In this document: one piece after another, positions 40,963 to 51,338 of the stretch
Layout of the letters: each line of letters opens with the position of its first letter
How positions within the stretch are numbered: position 1 is the first letter of the stretch
IMG/VR virus record: IMGVR_UViG_3300034019_000950
Coordinates: 1 to 64,000 of that record
DNA length: 64,000 bases
Reading direction: 5' to 3' (one strand)
DNA from: a virus
Notes under the pieces: model-generated
The model's database searches: none
Told to the model about the DNA's origin: nothing
Seen by the model: the letters and a program-made list of their open reading frames with translations, nothing else
Made by a program: the position numbers and the translations under genes

Positions 40963-43900
40963 ACCTCCTCCTCAAAGGTCACTGCCAAGTCGCCCACCTG
41001 CACCCACCTCTGGAGCGTTGTATCGTACCGCCATCCGGCATTCGCCAGCTCGGTGCTACCCATGAAGCGTGAGTAAAGCATGGAGAGGCTTTGCTTTTGA
41101 TCGTCGCTGCACAGCACGAGTGGATGCGCGCCATACCGGCCAAGGTGACGCATCGTTGCACGGAAAGCCTCACGCCAACGCTCAACATCACCTTGACTGT
41201 TCCCAGTAACGACACGACGCGGAGTGCCGGCGACGTAAGCTGTACGGGCGCCAGAAACAGCGGTTGTAAACTCAACATTCCCTGACTGTTCATCCCCGGT
41301 GTTCCAGTCAAGCGGAACGCTAAACGGCAAGGTCATGCCAGCGACAATCGAACCGATACGCCAATAGCCCTCGGGCGGCGCACCCTGCACAGCATCGGAT
41401 GGAATGGTGATGCGCAGGTAGCGAGGGAAGTCGTTGTCGGCGCGCCGTGTACCAGTGCCAGATGCGTCCGCAATAACCCGTACACCTTGCGGGTAGTCAG
41501 CGAAGGCCAGAAGGTGCCGATCCGCCCAGATGTCCAGGGTCACACCGCTGGTGATCCCATAGCTAAACAGACCCTGCGTCAATCCGGCAAAGTGGATTGT
41601 GTCGCCGTGGTTGGTGGCGATGCGAATGATGCTCGGGTTGGTGCTGAGCGCGTGCACCTGTGCCCGGCAGTAGTGCCCCGCCAGCTCTCCATCACGCCAC
41701 TGCGCCGCCTGCGATGCGTTGACCCGCACGCTGTTGCTTGCAAGACCCTGGGATTGCAAGGTGGCGATGTACCGCAGACCGTCTACGTAGATGCGCGAGG
41801 GTGATGAAAGGGTGGCATCATCACCGTACTCCAGTGTGAAGTAGCGGCTGTTGGTTCCAACGACGGCAAAGCCACTGTGCCGGAAGCGAACGACATCGCC
41901 AGTGACGGAGGCTCGCTGTGCGTCAAGCAGCAGCTGTTGTTCAGCCTCCGTTGTGCTGCGCCACCCGCTCTCCGGGCTGGGCGTCACAAGCTGGTCGCCA
42001 CCATACTGATACTGAACCGGGGCAACGAAAGTATCGCCATCAAAACCGCCGCCACCGCCCCACCGGATGCTGATACCCTGCGCCACGTGTTGCGGCTCGG
42101 CCGCAGCAAGCCATCCACGCAGATTGCTCGGATTGGTCAGGCCATATTGCCCCAGGCTGCTGACGCGCGACCACCATGCTTCGCGCCATTCATGTGTGAA
42201 TGTAGCGGTTGCCTGGACAGCAAGGTGTCCCCACTCAACACGCTGAAACGCGGTCGGCAGGACTGCGCTTGTTAGCGTCAGCGGCCCGGTGGTGTTCCAC
42301 ACGTTGTCGCCGGCACGCGACCACGAAAGCTCGGCACTTGTGGTGCTGACCTGGGTTTGGATGGCAACACGGAAGTCATACCAGCTGCCGGTCGTGATGC
42401 CAGCGAGCGCGTTTTGCGGGCTGAGGAACAGAGTTGTGACAGCGTTGGGGTCGTAGATGCCGACGCTCCCATCGCTGGAGAGGTGGACGCCAACAGCAAA
42501 GGATAGACCCGCGCTTGACAGTGCCTGGATGCCAGCCCCCCAGCGGGGCGCCCGCATAGCCGCCCCAGTCACGGCAGACGGCTGCGTGCTGCTCGTTCCT
42601 GCCGTTGCGCGGGTTGTCCATCCCAGCACACCATCGTCGGCCATAAACTGCGTGACGGCCGCAGCCGCTTGCGAGACGCTGATGGAGAGGCGGCTGGGCG
42701 TTCCTACAGTGAACTGGGTTGCGTCCGCTACCCATGTGAGCAACGGCGTGCCAGCGGAGGATGCCCCCCAGGGAGTGAACGCGCTGGCACCGCTGTAGGC
42801 TGGTGGCCCGTATTGTGAACTCCAATAGTTAGTGAACATGCTGCCGAACTCGTCGGACAGCACGCCAGCTTCACGGTGCACGGGTCGTCGGCTGTAGCCC
42901 GACCAGTAAGCAAGTGTTCCTGCCTTCCAGTCTGCCGTGCCTGTTCCAGTTTCACGGTCGATGCCGCCCGCCAGGAAGCCCAGCCGATCGCCCAGCCATG
43001 CCAGCGTGCCGCCCTTGGGGCCGTAGCGCATGGACCCGGTGTGACCCAGGATATCGTCGCCCCACAGCACCCACTCTCCGACACGCGGCGCGGTGGCGCT
43101 CCATCCTGCCTGAATGCGATCTACAGGAATGAGGAAGCTGTAGTTGGCGAAACGGTTGTTCCCAGCCGCATCATCTGTATGAACAAGCAGGTAGACGTAG
43201 GCGCCGCCACGAGCCAGATACAGCGCCTTGCTGTTACCGACTGCACTAATCAAGCCAACGGTGAAGCCAGACGGCGCCCAGGCACCGCCACGGCTTGCGA
43301 ACTCATACCTCCACGTGCCAGCAGCCAGCGCACGGACACGGAAAAAGGCCCCATCAAGGGTTCCAAGTCCAACGATGTCGTTCAGCTCGTTAGCGTTGAA
43401 GCTGTCGCCATTGGAAAGGTCGTCCAGCCCATCCGGCTCGGCCACCGCCGCGCCCCACGTGGCACCGCGATCACCGCTATAAACGCTGGCAATCCCCTGC
43501 GTCGCCGTGCTGCCAAGCCAAAGCTCCATTCTGAGCCAGTCGCCGCTCACGGCTGCACGCATGGCGAAGATCTGATGGGTGCGACCGTAGATGGCAGAAA
43601 CGATGCCCGGCGTTGCCAGTGTCCACGTTGCGCCACCATCACGGCTGGTCAGCATGTCAACATCAGACATGCCGGGGGCGCCGGAAGGGTCGGGCACGTA
43701 GGTATAAAACCACCGCAAGCTGCCGTCAGGCAGCTCTACAATCGCAGAGTAGCCAGTGAAGGCAGGAACGCGCCCGATTGCAGGCGTGTATGTCGTGGTG
43801 GTGTAGTTAGCGGAGGGATCAGAAGTGGACAGGCTGCGGTAAGCAATGTCAAAGACGGACGTTCCGCTTCTCAACCGCACCGCGACAACACGATTGAACG

Positions 43901-44396
43901 CGGAGCTGTAGGCAAGCGCATAGTGTCCAGCGGCCGTTTTCGCCGTGTTCCACGGATGATGGACGCCCTGTTCATATCGCAGGTCGTGGGCGCCGCGCGT
44001 CTGTGACTGGTCGTCCGTTTGGTATCGCCAGCCCCACTCGGCACCCTCAAACAGACCGCCCGTAGACAACAGCTGTGCCACCATCCCGGTAGGCGAAGGT
44101 TGCGGTGTTGATGGCGTAGTATCCCAAGCTCCAGCCAAGAAAGGCAGCAGATCGCCCTCGTTGGTGGCGTCAGGGTAGGCGGTTCCAAGTCGCGGGCCTT
44201 GCTGACTGGTGGCAGTGGACAACACGTTGCTGCGCAGCGCCGCGTCCTGGGTCAGCAGAAATGAGCGAGGTTCCGCCCTGTCTGCCTGCAGATCAAGGTC
44301 GGCCCATACAACCTCTGCCGTTGCTCCAAACGCGGTGCCACTGGTGATGCCGAAGTGGACGACAGACGCAACAGCGCCAGAGGCAGGGGTAGCCAT
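40959..44396 (-). CDS. Large tail protein with Asp-box (BNR) repeats
   Basis: 1145 residues. The N-terminal third contains Asp-box motifs, TSRDGGATW and YSGDRGATW, of sialidase-like beta-propellers, with other W-rich strands around. The rest is beta-rich with a lectin-like region near residue 600. Such proteins can bind or cut surface glycans. Catalytic sialidase residues could not be confirmed, so it may be only a receptor-binding propeller. Confidence 0.7.
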   Translation of the reverse strand: MATPASGAVASVVHFGITSGTAFGATAEVVWADLDLQADRAEPRSFLLTQDAALRSNVLSTATSQQGPRLGTAYPDATNEGDLLPFLAGAWDTTPSTPQPSPTGMVAQLLSTGGLFEGAEWGWRYQTDDQSQTRGAHDLRYEQGVHHPWNTAKTAAGHYALAYSSAFNRVVAVRLRSGTSVFDIAYRSLSTSDPSANYTTTTYTPAIGRVPAFTGYSAIVELPDGSLRWFYTYVPDPSGAPGMSDVDMLTSRDGGATWTLATPGIVSAIYGRTHQIFAMRAAVSGDWLRMELWLGSTATQGIASVYSGDRGATWGAAVAEPDGLDDLSNGDSFNANELNDIVGLGTLDGAFFRVRALAAGTWRYEFASRGGAWAPSGFTVGLISAVGNSKALYLARGGAYVYLLVHTDDAAGNNRFANYSFLIPVDRIQAGWSATAPRVGEWVLWGDDILGHTGSMRYGPKGGTLAWLGDRLGFLAGGIDRETGTGTADWKAGTLAYWSGYSRRPVHREAGVLSDEFGSMFTNYWSSQYGPPAYSGASAFTPWGASSAGTPLLTWVADATQFTVGTPSRLSISVSQAAAAVTQFMADDGVLGWTTRATAGTSSTQPSAVTGAAMRAPRWGAGIQALSSAGLSFAVGVHLSSDGSVGIYDPNAVTTLFLSPQNALAGITTGSWYDFRVAIQTQVSTTSAELSWSRAGDNVWNTTGPLTLTSAVLPTAFQRVEWGHLAVQATATFTHEWREAWWSRVSSLGQYGLTNPSNLRGWLAAAEPQHVAQGISIRWGGGGGFDGDTFVAPVQYQYGGDQLVTPSPESGWRSTTEAEQQLLLDAQRASVTGDVVRFRHSGFAVVGTNSRYFTLEYGDDATLSSPSRIYVDGLRYIATLQSQGLASNSVRVNASQAAQWRDGELAGHYCRAQVHALSTNPSIIRIATNHGDTIHFAGLTQGLFSYGITSGVTLDIWADRHLLAFADYPQGVRVIADASGTGTRRADNDFPRYLRITIPSDAVQGAPPEGYWRIGSIVAGMTLPFSVPLDWNTGDEQSGNVEFTTAVSGARTAYVAGTPRRVVTGNSQGDVERWREAFRATMRHLGRYGAHPLVLCSDDQKQSLSMLYSRFMGSTELANAGWRYDTTLQRWVQVGDLAVTFEEEV

Positions 44397-45442
44397 CAGG
44401 AAGCCCCGTACCGAAGGGTCAGGTTGTCAAGGTCAGCAGCGGCCCAGCCGGTGCCGCCGGGCTTATCGGTGCGCAAGAAGGTGCACAGCCCACCACTGGG
44501 AGACATTGCCGTTCCAGTGCCCGACGCAGTGCTTCCGCCCAAGGCCATCCCAGCAGTTCCAGTCGGCAGTGTTCCATCACCCGCAGCGGCCACGTTGACC
44601 TGTACCGCTTGCACAGCAGGTGAGGTCCAGGCAGCGTTGATGTTCGTGCGGTTTTGGAGGTTCACTTGGAAGGTGCTTGCGGTCGGTGTGGAAGTGTACG
44701 ATGCGTCAGCGGCATCTTCCAGCGCCTGCCAGTTGCTCGGAGCACCAGTCGGCAACCACGCGCCGTTGATGTCGTCCGCGTTTGGCCGCAAGCCCTGGAT
44801 CCATGTGGTGCTCGTCACTGGATCACTGCTACTGCCCCACACAACCGTATGATCATGGTAGGCGACCACTGTACCAGCGCCGCCGCCAGCCATCGGCGCG
44901 CCCCATCGCGCAACATCAACCCCACTGACTGTAGTGAGGGCCGTGCTGCGGCTCAGCACCTGCACGCCGTCCACCCACAGCGTCAAGGTGACGGTGCCGC
45001 CCACGATGGCCCAGCGAAGCGCAAGCCGGATCCATCGGGCAGTCGTCACTGTTGCGCTGGTAGTGCCCACAGTCACGCCATTGTGCTTGACCGTCAGCCG
45101 TGTGCTTACCCCCGTATCGGCGGCGTAGACGCCAGCCATCTCCAGGCCACCAGTGTCATACACGGCGACCAGCGGAACGGTGGAAGCACCATTGAAGTTT
45201 TGTGCAGCTTGGAAAGTTGTGTTGATGCCACCCCCGCTGGGAACGGAAAACACAGGCGCAGTGCGAAGCCAGCTATCAGCCGTCAAGGACAGGCTGGTGT
45301 TGCCGCCGCCATACCCGCTCGGGTGCTGGTGGGTGACTGTGCGCTCGTTTGGATCAACGCCCCCGACTGACGACCAAGCGGTGTTTGTGTAGAAGGCAAG
45401 CGGTGCACGAACTTCCCAGCCCCAAGCCCAGATGATGGCCAT
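44396..45442 (-). CDS. Minor tail protein with concanavalin-like domain
   Basis: 348 residues. About residues 20-190 look like a laminin-G/concanavalin-type jelly roll (ARWIRLALRW, then TLTLWVDGVQV). The rest is Gly/Ser/Thr-rich beta sequence. ATG 45442 follows GGAGTGA. Directly after the tape measure gene, the usual place for a distal tail protein. Confidence 0.7.
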   Translation of the reverse strand: MAIIWAWGWEVRAPLAFYTNTAWSSVGGVDPNERTVTHQHPSGYGGGNTSLSLTADSWLRTAPVFSVPSGGGINTTFQAAQNFNGASTVPLVAVYDTGGLEMAGVYAADTGVSTRLTVKHNGVTVGTTSATVTTARWIRLALRWAIVGGTVTLTLWVDGVQVLSRSTALTTVSGVDVARWGAPMAGGGAGTVVAYHDHTVVWGSSSDPVTSTTWIQGLRPNADDINGAWLPTGAPSNWQALEDAADASYTSTPTASTFQVNLQNRTNINAAWTSPAVQAVQVNVAAAGDGTLPTGTAGMALGGSTASGTGTAMSPSGGLCTFLRTDKPGGTGWAAADLDNLTLRYGAS

Positions 45443-45460
45443 GCTTCACTCCTGCCGCCG

Positions 45461-48400
45461 TTAGAACTTGCCACGGTCGAAGCCGACGTGCACGCCCGCC
45501 CGCAGTGTAGTGCGTCGAAGCTCACGCTGCAGCCTCGGTGCCTCTCCACGCTGGCCAGCCGTAAACAGCACCTCGTCCAAAGTGCGCCCGTTTGCCTGCA
45601 CCACCACCTGCACCCGTTGGCCGCCCATGCCCCCACCACCACCGCCGGCAGCGCCTTGCATAGCCGTGGCGGCCTGTAGCATGGCACTGGCAAGGCCAGC
45701 CGCCGCAGGCACCTCCACCTCGCCGGGCAGGTAACCACGCGCGGCGGGCGCCAGCCCGTTGGCAAGCTGACCACGCATTGCATCGAGAGCCTGCTGGAGC
45801 AGATCTGCCGGACGCTGGGCGGCGATGATGTAGTCGCCGGGTGCAAACCGGGCAGCCATGCCCTCAGCGCCCGCCTTCACCGCTCCGGGCGTGTCCCCGA
45901 ACGTGGCAGTTTCTGCCTTGCCAAGCGTGAAAATCTCGGCCAGCACGTCGCGGAAGAACTGCACCAGCTTCTGCAAGCCAAGGACGATGGCCTCACCGAT
46001 GCCCCGTGCAAGGTAGCCGAGTGCCTGCCCGATGGCCAACAGCAGCCCGACCGTGACCTCATACAGAATGACAGGCAAAGCCTTGATAAAGGCAGGCACG
46101 AACTGCGTGATGAACGCAACGATGAAGGTGGGGATCAGGTTGATGACTGCAGTGACAATCTGCGGTAGCGCGCGTGCAATACCAAGGATGATCGCGGGGA
46201 TCAGGCGCACGACGGCAACAATCAGGTCAGGCAGCATGATGATGATGGCCGCAATCAGGCGCGGCAGCATGGCGATGATGCCAACCACGATGTCAGTCGT
46301 AGCCATCAGCAGGTTTTCGATGATGGATGGCAGCTGGCGAACCAGCTCCAAGATCAACATCGTAGCCGCCTGCATCAAGCCAGCGACGATAGCCGGCAGC
46401 ATATCAACCACCGCCAGCACCAACCGGGGCACCTCTGCAATCAGCATGGCCACGAGTTGAAGCGCGCCGGCTGTCAATGCCTGGATGATGCGTGGAAGCT
46501 CCAGCACGACGGCGCCAACGACACCGATCGCTGCATCAACAAGCGCCGGCACCAGCGCCTGCAACACCTGCATCAAGGCTTGCACCAGCTGCGGCAACGC
46601 GCGCGCCACGGCGCCGACAAGCACCGGAACCAAGTCCACCACGGCCAGCACGGCTCGTAACAGTGAAGGCAGGGCAGCTTGCAGGGACGCCACCAGCTGA
46701 TCCACGATCAGCGGCAAGTCCTCAATCAGTGCCTGGACCAGCAGCACCACGCTATCGGCCAGGGCGCCGATGATGGCAGGAAGCTCAGCAATGATGGCAG
46801 ACGCGAGCTGACCAGCCGCCTGCGCAAGTGTTGACGCAAGCATGGGAAGGGCGTCTGCGAACTGCTGCAGCAGCGACGGCAGCTGATTGGCCAGCGCCTC
46901 CAACGCTGCGGGCGCCGCCTCTACGAAAGTGGCCAGCAGCTCGCTTGCGCCATTCACAAGCTCGGTGACGTATGCTTCTGCACCAGCCACTGCAGTCATG
47001 GGCAGTGCGGCCAGCTTTTCCTCATACTCGTCAACCGAGATCTCACCAGCGGCCAGCTGCTCTTGCAGGGCTGCTACTTCCTCCATCCCCTTCTTGGCTT
47101 TCTCCATTGCGTCTGAAAGGCTGAAACTGAAGCCAGTCAGCTCCTCAAAGAGCGTCAACACGCCCATCGCGGCCTTGCCGATGCCGATGCCGATTGCACG
47201 CGCAACATCAACCGCAGCGGCCCGCACATTCTCCATCACCTGCTTGGCCACATCACCGAATGTATCAACGCCTTCCTCCGCTTTTGCCAGCGCGTCGGCA
47301 ATCGCGGCGTTGTAGTAGGCAATGACTGCCTCACGCTCTGCCAGCTGATCCTCTGCCAGCCGTGAAAGCAGTTGGTCACGCTCCTTCTCCAGCTCATAGA
47401 CCCGCCGGTAGTCACCCGCCGTCAGCATACGCACTTCCTCTGACAGTGCGCGCTTTTGGTTCAGCACTCGCTGGTCATACACAGCGTTGATCTCGGCAAC
47501 CTGACGCCCGGTCGCGTTTGCGCTCTCTACCAGCGTGCGCAAACGCTCCAGCTCGATGCGCTGCAGCTCGTTCATCTGCGCTTCTGCATCAGAAAGCTGC
47601 AGCTGCTCAATGATCTGATTGATGCGTGTGTAGGTGTCACGCACACGCTGTTGCGCCTCTGCCGCCTCCACTTCTTCGAGCTTTGTACGTGCCTGCATGA
47701 AGCGCAGCAGCACGTCAAGCCGTTCCGTTGCGCCACGCTCGTAAAGCGCCAGCTCTTGCTCAAACTCCAGTCGCAGCGCCTCGCGTCGGGTGTTGATGCG
47801 AGACTGAAGCTCAAACGCTTCCCGGTCTGCTTCATCCCTGCCAGCGGCTGCCAACGCCTCACGGAGCTGTTTCAGTACCGCTTCTTGTTCTTCCTGCTGC
47901 TGGCGCGCCGCGTCGGCACGCACGACGGCCACAATCCGGGCGCGTTCCAGCTCTGCCGCACGGATCTTGTCCGTCTGCTTGCCATAGGCCAACACCTCGG
48001 CATCAAACAGACGATTGAGTTCTTCCAGCTGCAAGCGAAGCTCAATCGCCGCCTGCTCGCTCGCCTTTGCGCGTCGTCTGGCGATGTCGTCCTCGGCCTT
48101 CTGAACCGCGCGCACCCGCGCCTCATAGGCCCGTCGCCATTCCTCCGACGCGTCTCGTGCCTGACGTGCGGATTGCTCGTCAACATCGCCCATCATGGCC
48201 GTCTTTTTGGCGGCCAGCTCTGCTGCAATCTCCTTCTTTGCCAGCGCCTGCGCCGCAAGCTCAGCACCCTGCGCAAGCCCTTCTATCTTCGCTTGCGCAT
48301 CCTTGACCTGTTGGCCCAGGTCCTCCTGCCGCTTGCGCACTTCCTCAACCGTTGCGCCGAACGTCGAAAGAACGCCCTTGTAGGCGACAGTTTCGTTGCC

Positions 48401-50374
48401 ACCGGCCTCCACGAAAGTGTCGTAGTCATTGATCGCAATATTGAGCTTGTCAAGCTGACGCTTGCTGTTGGCAAGTTCACGCTGCGCATCCATCTGCGTA
48501 GTCTTGAAGCTCGCCGCTGCAGCGTCTGCTTGTGATGTACCGTCATACTGAAGCTGCAACGCGGTGGCGTGGTCAAGCACAACCTTTGTGCCATTCATGG
48601 TGGCAGTGAACAGCTGACCACTTGACAAGCCGGCTTGGATGGTTGCGCTGTCAAGACCCTGCAACCGCTGGATCTGTTGCTCCAGACTCACGTTTAGCGT
48701 GTTTTCTGTTTGCAGCAGCAGTTCCAGATTGCCCATGCGCAGGGCTTGCTGTGCAGCCAGCTCTGCTGCTGCCTGACGCTGCTTGTTTGCCCTTGCCTCC
48801 TGCTCTACAGCCAGCTTTTCCTCTGCTGCACGCAAGCGTTCCGTTGCCGCCTCAGCCTCTCTGCTCACTGTTGCAAAGTAGACCAGCCCCGCAATCAGGG
48901 TGCCGACCGCCGCAACCACAGCGTAGATGCCACCCGAAGCTGCGGTAAGAGACAGCATAAGAGTGCGAACACTGCCGCTAACCACGCCGATTGCGCTGGC
49001 GGCACTGCTCAACGATGCGACGAACACGCGCACACGATCTGCCGCCCACACAACGATCATCACCTTGGAGATCTGCAACAGCACGGGCAGTAGTCGTGCC
49101 AGCGTCTCGGTAGCCCCACGCACGCTCTTGATGAAGTCAATGAAGGTCGTAGCAATCATGGCCCGGTTGTCGCGCAGGTACGCCACCGCACGGCCGACCA
49201 TGTCCTCAAAGCTGCGGCCGATAGTGCCAGCCTCACGGTTGAACACCTGAGCGACGTAGGCGATTGTGTTCGCAACCTCGTCCAGCAGGTCCGCCATCGG
49301 ACCTTTCATGGTGTCGAACAGCGACAACATCAGCTCTTGGAAGGCAGACAACGCGATGTCAAGGCGCCCCTGCACCGTGTTCGTCATTGAGCCGTACAGT
49401 GCTTCTGCCTCACCTGCGCCATTCTTCATGGCATCCAGCAGCGTGTAGTATTCAGTCGTTCCGTCTGCGAACTGACGCGCAATGTTGGCGATGTTTGCGC
49501 CGCTACGCAGACCGAACACCTCCAACATATCGGTGGTCGTCATGGCTGCCTTGCCGACAGTCTCCATGATCTCTGCAAAGCTGTGTAGCTCAGGGTTGAT
49601 GTCCTCTGCCGTCAAACCATACTTTGCAAGCACCTTCCTTGATTCATCTGTAGCGTTGGCGGCTGCCGCCATCGACATACGGAAGTTGGTGCCGGCCATC
49701 GACCCTTCGAGGCCAAGGTTGCGGAACATGGCCAGCGCGGCGGTCGTTTCCTCCAACGCATAGCCAAAGCCTGCACCCACAGTGCCGCCGTACTTCATGG
49801 CCTCGCGCAAGCTGTCCACCTCAAACAGTGACTTGCGCAGAGCGATGCTGAACACGTCGGACACACGCCCGGCCTGGGTCGCGTCAAGCTGAAACTGAGA
49901 CAGCGTGGCTGCCGTCAGGGCGGTTGCGGTCGCCATATCGGTGCCCGCGCCACCAGCGAACAGCATGGCGGGGCCGGTGGATGCCAGCACCTCATTGACA
50001 CTCATTCCGGCCTGGGCCAGAAACTTCATAGCGTCTGCGGCTTCCGTAGCTGTGAACTTGGTGGACGCTCCAAGCTCCCGCGCTCTGTCCGTCAGTCGCT
50101 CCAGATCATTGTCACTTGCGTTAGCGATCGCTCCTACGTTCGTAATCGCCTGCTCAAAGTCAATGCCGGTCTTGACAGTGGCAACGCCGAACGCTGCCAT
50201 CGCCGCACCAGCAGCCGCCAGTGCGCCGGTTACAGCTTTATCAAGCGCGCCACCGAACATGAGACTGGTCTGCTGCAGCTGTTCCAGGGCCGCAGTCGCG
50301 GACTTGACGCCACCCTTGAAGTTGGTGTCATCAAGTCCAAGCTCAACAAGCAGCTTGCCGATGGTGCTTGCCAT
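45461..50374 (-). CDS. Tail tape measure protein (TP901 type)
   Basis: 1637 residues. Residues 60-260 match the TP901 tape-measure core (FEQAITNVGAIAN, then LGASTKFTATEAADAMKFLA). A membrane-like region follows near 430-500, then long coiled coils (500-1080). About 1130-1480 are hydrophobic LP-x-x-I repeats. The C-terminus is Gly-rich. It sets tail length and is injected at infection. At about 0.15 nm per residue it predicts a tail of roughly 245 nm (a rule of thumb). Confidence 0.95.
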   Translation of the reverse strand: MASTIGKLLVELGLDDTNFKGGVKSATAALEQLQQTSLMFGGALDKAVTGALAAAGAAMAAFGVATVKTGIDFEQAITNVGAIANASDNDLERLTDRARELGASTKFTATEAADAMKFLAQAGMSVNEVLASTGPAMLFAGGAGTDMATATALTAATLSQFQLDATQAGRVSDVFSIALRKSLFEVDSLREAMKYGGTVGAGFGYALEETTAALAMFRNLGLEGSMAGTNFRMSMAAAANATDESRKVLAKYGLTAEDINPELHSFAEIMETVGKAAMTTTDMLEVFGLRSGANIANIARQFADGTTEYYTLLDAMKNGAGEAEALYGSMTNTVQGRLDIALSAFQELMLSLFDTMKGPMADLLDEVANTIAYVAQVFNREAGTIGRSFEDMVGRAVAYLRDNRAMIATTFIDFIKSVRGATETLARLLPVLLQISKVMIVVWAADRVRVFVASLSSAASAIGVVSGSVRTLMLSLTAASGGIYAVVAAVGTLIAGLVYFATVSREAEAATERLRAAEEKLAVEQEARANKQRQAAAELAAQQALRMGNLELLLQTENTLNVSLEQQIQRLQGLDSATIQAGLSSGQLFTATMNGTKVVLDHATALQLQYDGTSQADAAAASFKTTQMDAQRELANSKRQLDKLNIAINDYDTFVEAGGNETVAYKGVLSTFGATVEEVRKRQEDLGQQVKDAQAKIEGLAQGAELAAQALAKKEIAAELAAKKTAMMGDVDEQSARQARDASEEWRRAYEARVRAVQKAEDDIARRRAKASEQAAIELRLQLEELNRLFDAEVLAYGKQTDKIRAAELERARIVAVVRADAARQQQEEQEAVLKQLREALAAAGRDEADREAFELQSRINTRREALRLEFEQELALYERGATERLDVLLRFMQARTKLEEVEAAEAQQRVRDTYTRINQIIEQLQLSDAEAQMNELQRIELERLRTLVESANATGRQVAEINAVYDQRVLNQKRALSEEVRMLTAGDYRRVYELEKERDQLLSRLAEDQLAEREAVIAYYNAAIADALAKAEEGVDTFGDVAKQVMENVRAAAVDVARAIGIGIGKAAMGVLTLFEELTGFSFSLSDAMEKAKKGMEEVAALQEQLAAGEISVDEYEEKLAALPMTAVAGAEAYVTELVNGASELLATFVEAAPAALEALANQLPSLLQQFADALPMLASTLAQAAGQLASAIIAELPAIIGALADSVVLLVQALIEDLPLIVDQLVASLQAALPSLLRAVLAVVDLVPVLVGAVARALPQLVQALMQVLQALVPALVDAAIGVVGAVVLELPRIIQALTAGALQLVAMLIAEVPRLVLAVVDMLPAIVAGLMQAATMLILELVRQLPSIIENLLMATTDIVVGIIAMLPRLIAAIIIMLPDLIVAVVRLIPAIILGIARALPQIVTAVINLIPTFIVAFITQFVPAFIKALPVILYEVTVGLLLAIGQALGYLARGIGEAIVLGLQKLVQFFRDVLAEIFTLGKAETATFGDTPGAVKAGAEGMAARFAPGDYIIAAQRPADLLQQALDAMRGQLANGLAPAARGYLPGEVEVPAAAGLASAMLQAATAMQGAAGGGGGGMGGQRVQVVVQANGRTLDEVLFTAGQRGEAPRLQRELRRTTLRAGVHVGFDRGKF

Positions 50375-50422
50375 GCCCGCGCCCCTTGTTCATCGTATCG
50401 CGCGAGGGCGCAAGATGCGTGC

Positions 50423-50692
50423 CTACACGTCCTCTACCGGAAGCCCAAGGGCTGCCAGCTGTGATGCCAGATCACGCTTCTGCTTACCTGCACCCTCCTG
50501 CTTATTATCAACCCTTGCGGCGCGCGGCTTCGCTTGCTTCTTTACCTTGCCTCCAAGCGCCGAGCTGATGGCACCCATGACAAGGTTCGCTTGCTCTGCC
50601 TTGTAGGCTACGACGCACTGGCTGACAACCTGTAACTGCTGCCACGTTAGACCAAGAACGTCGTCAAGCGTCCAGCCGCTTGCGAACAACAT
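50423..50692 (-). CDS. Tail assembly chaperone, second frame
   Basis: 89 residues from ATG 50692. The same frame is open upstream through the stop of the preceding chaperone gene, so it is probably made as a -1 frameshift fusion (G-GT arrangement), as in lambda and many siphophages. Helical and basic C-terminus. Position just before the tape measure fits. Confidence 0.7.
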   Translation of the reverse strand: MLFASGWTLDDVLGLTWQQLQVVSQCVVAYKAEQANLVMGAISSALGGKVKKQAKPRAARVDNKQEGAGKQKRDLASQLAALGLPVEDV

Positions 50693-50721
50693 GCCAAGTC
50701 CCTGCTGTAGCTGCTCAATCG

Positions 50722-51216
50722 TCAGCCCGGCACCTTCACGTTCATGCCGCTGGCGATCACCTGCACCCCCTGCCCCAGCCTCCGAACGAAACGCTCCGAG
50801 AAAGGGACGAGGGACACAGCCAGCTCCTCGATCGCCAGCGCGTCAAGCGGGTCACGGCCACCAAGCGCATCCGGGTAGGCTTCACTGAACGCCTTGCCCA
50901 GTAGATCGGCCACCTGTTCGTCGGTAGCCAGCTGCACCACTGCGTCCACCAGCCCGGCAGTGCCAGAACCACGCACGAGCGCCACAGCGCCGGACAGCTG
51001 CGGAAGCTCGGCCATCTGCTTGATGGTACGGAACACCTGCACCTGCCGACGTGCAGAGATTGCGCCGGGAAGCGTGATGTCCTGGCCATCCACGGTGCGG
51101 ACGTGAAGCTGGTCAGGCGGCACAAGCTTGTCCAGCAGGGCCGACAGCTGCGCGTTGAAGTCGGAAGGCGAAAGAGTGTTGTCGGTGGTCTGGGCGTGGT
51201 TTTCGTTCTGGCTCAT
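50722..51216 (-). CDS. Tail assembly chaperone, first frame
   Basis: 164 residues. Charged helical protein with the size and place of the G component. ATG 51216 follows AGGAGG; the GTG at 51222 does not. It lies downstream of a TGATACAGT promoter-like element. Confidence 0.75.
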   Translation of the reverse strand: MSQNENHAQTTDNTLSPSDFNAQLSALLDKLVPPDQLHVRTVDGQDITLPGAISARRQVQVFRTIKQMAELPQLSGAVALVRGSGTAGLVDAVVQLATDEQVADLLGKAFSEAYPDALGGRDPLDALAIEELAVSLVPFSERFVRRLGQGVQVIASGMNVKVPG

Positions 51217-51241
51217 GTGCACCTCCTACGGCGTCGCCGCG

Positions 51242-51251
51242 ACTGTATCAC
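51242..51251 (-). promoter_or_regulatory. Late-type promoter element GTGATACAGT
   Basis: On the - strand TGATACAGT reads as an extended -10 (TG-A-TACAGT), about 26 bases upstream of the chaperone start. The same word precedes the 60491 gene. No consistent -35 was found. Confidence 0.5.
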
Positions 51252-51338
51252 GGGTGCACACAGGCCGGAACGCAAGAGCGGCGCAGTGTGGCATGGTTTG
51301 CCACCCCTGCGCCGCTTGGAACGCACCACCAGATCAGA

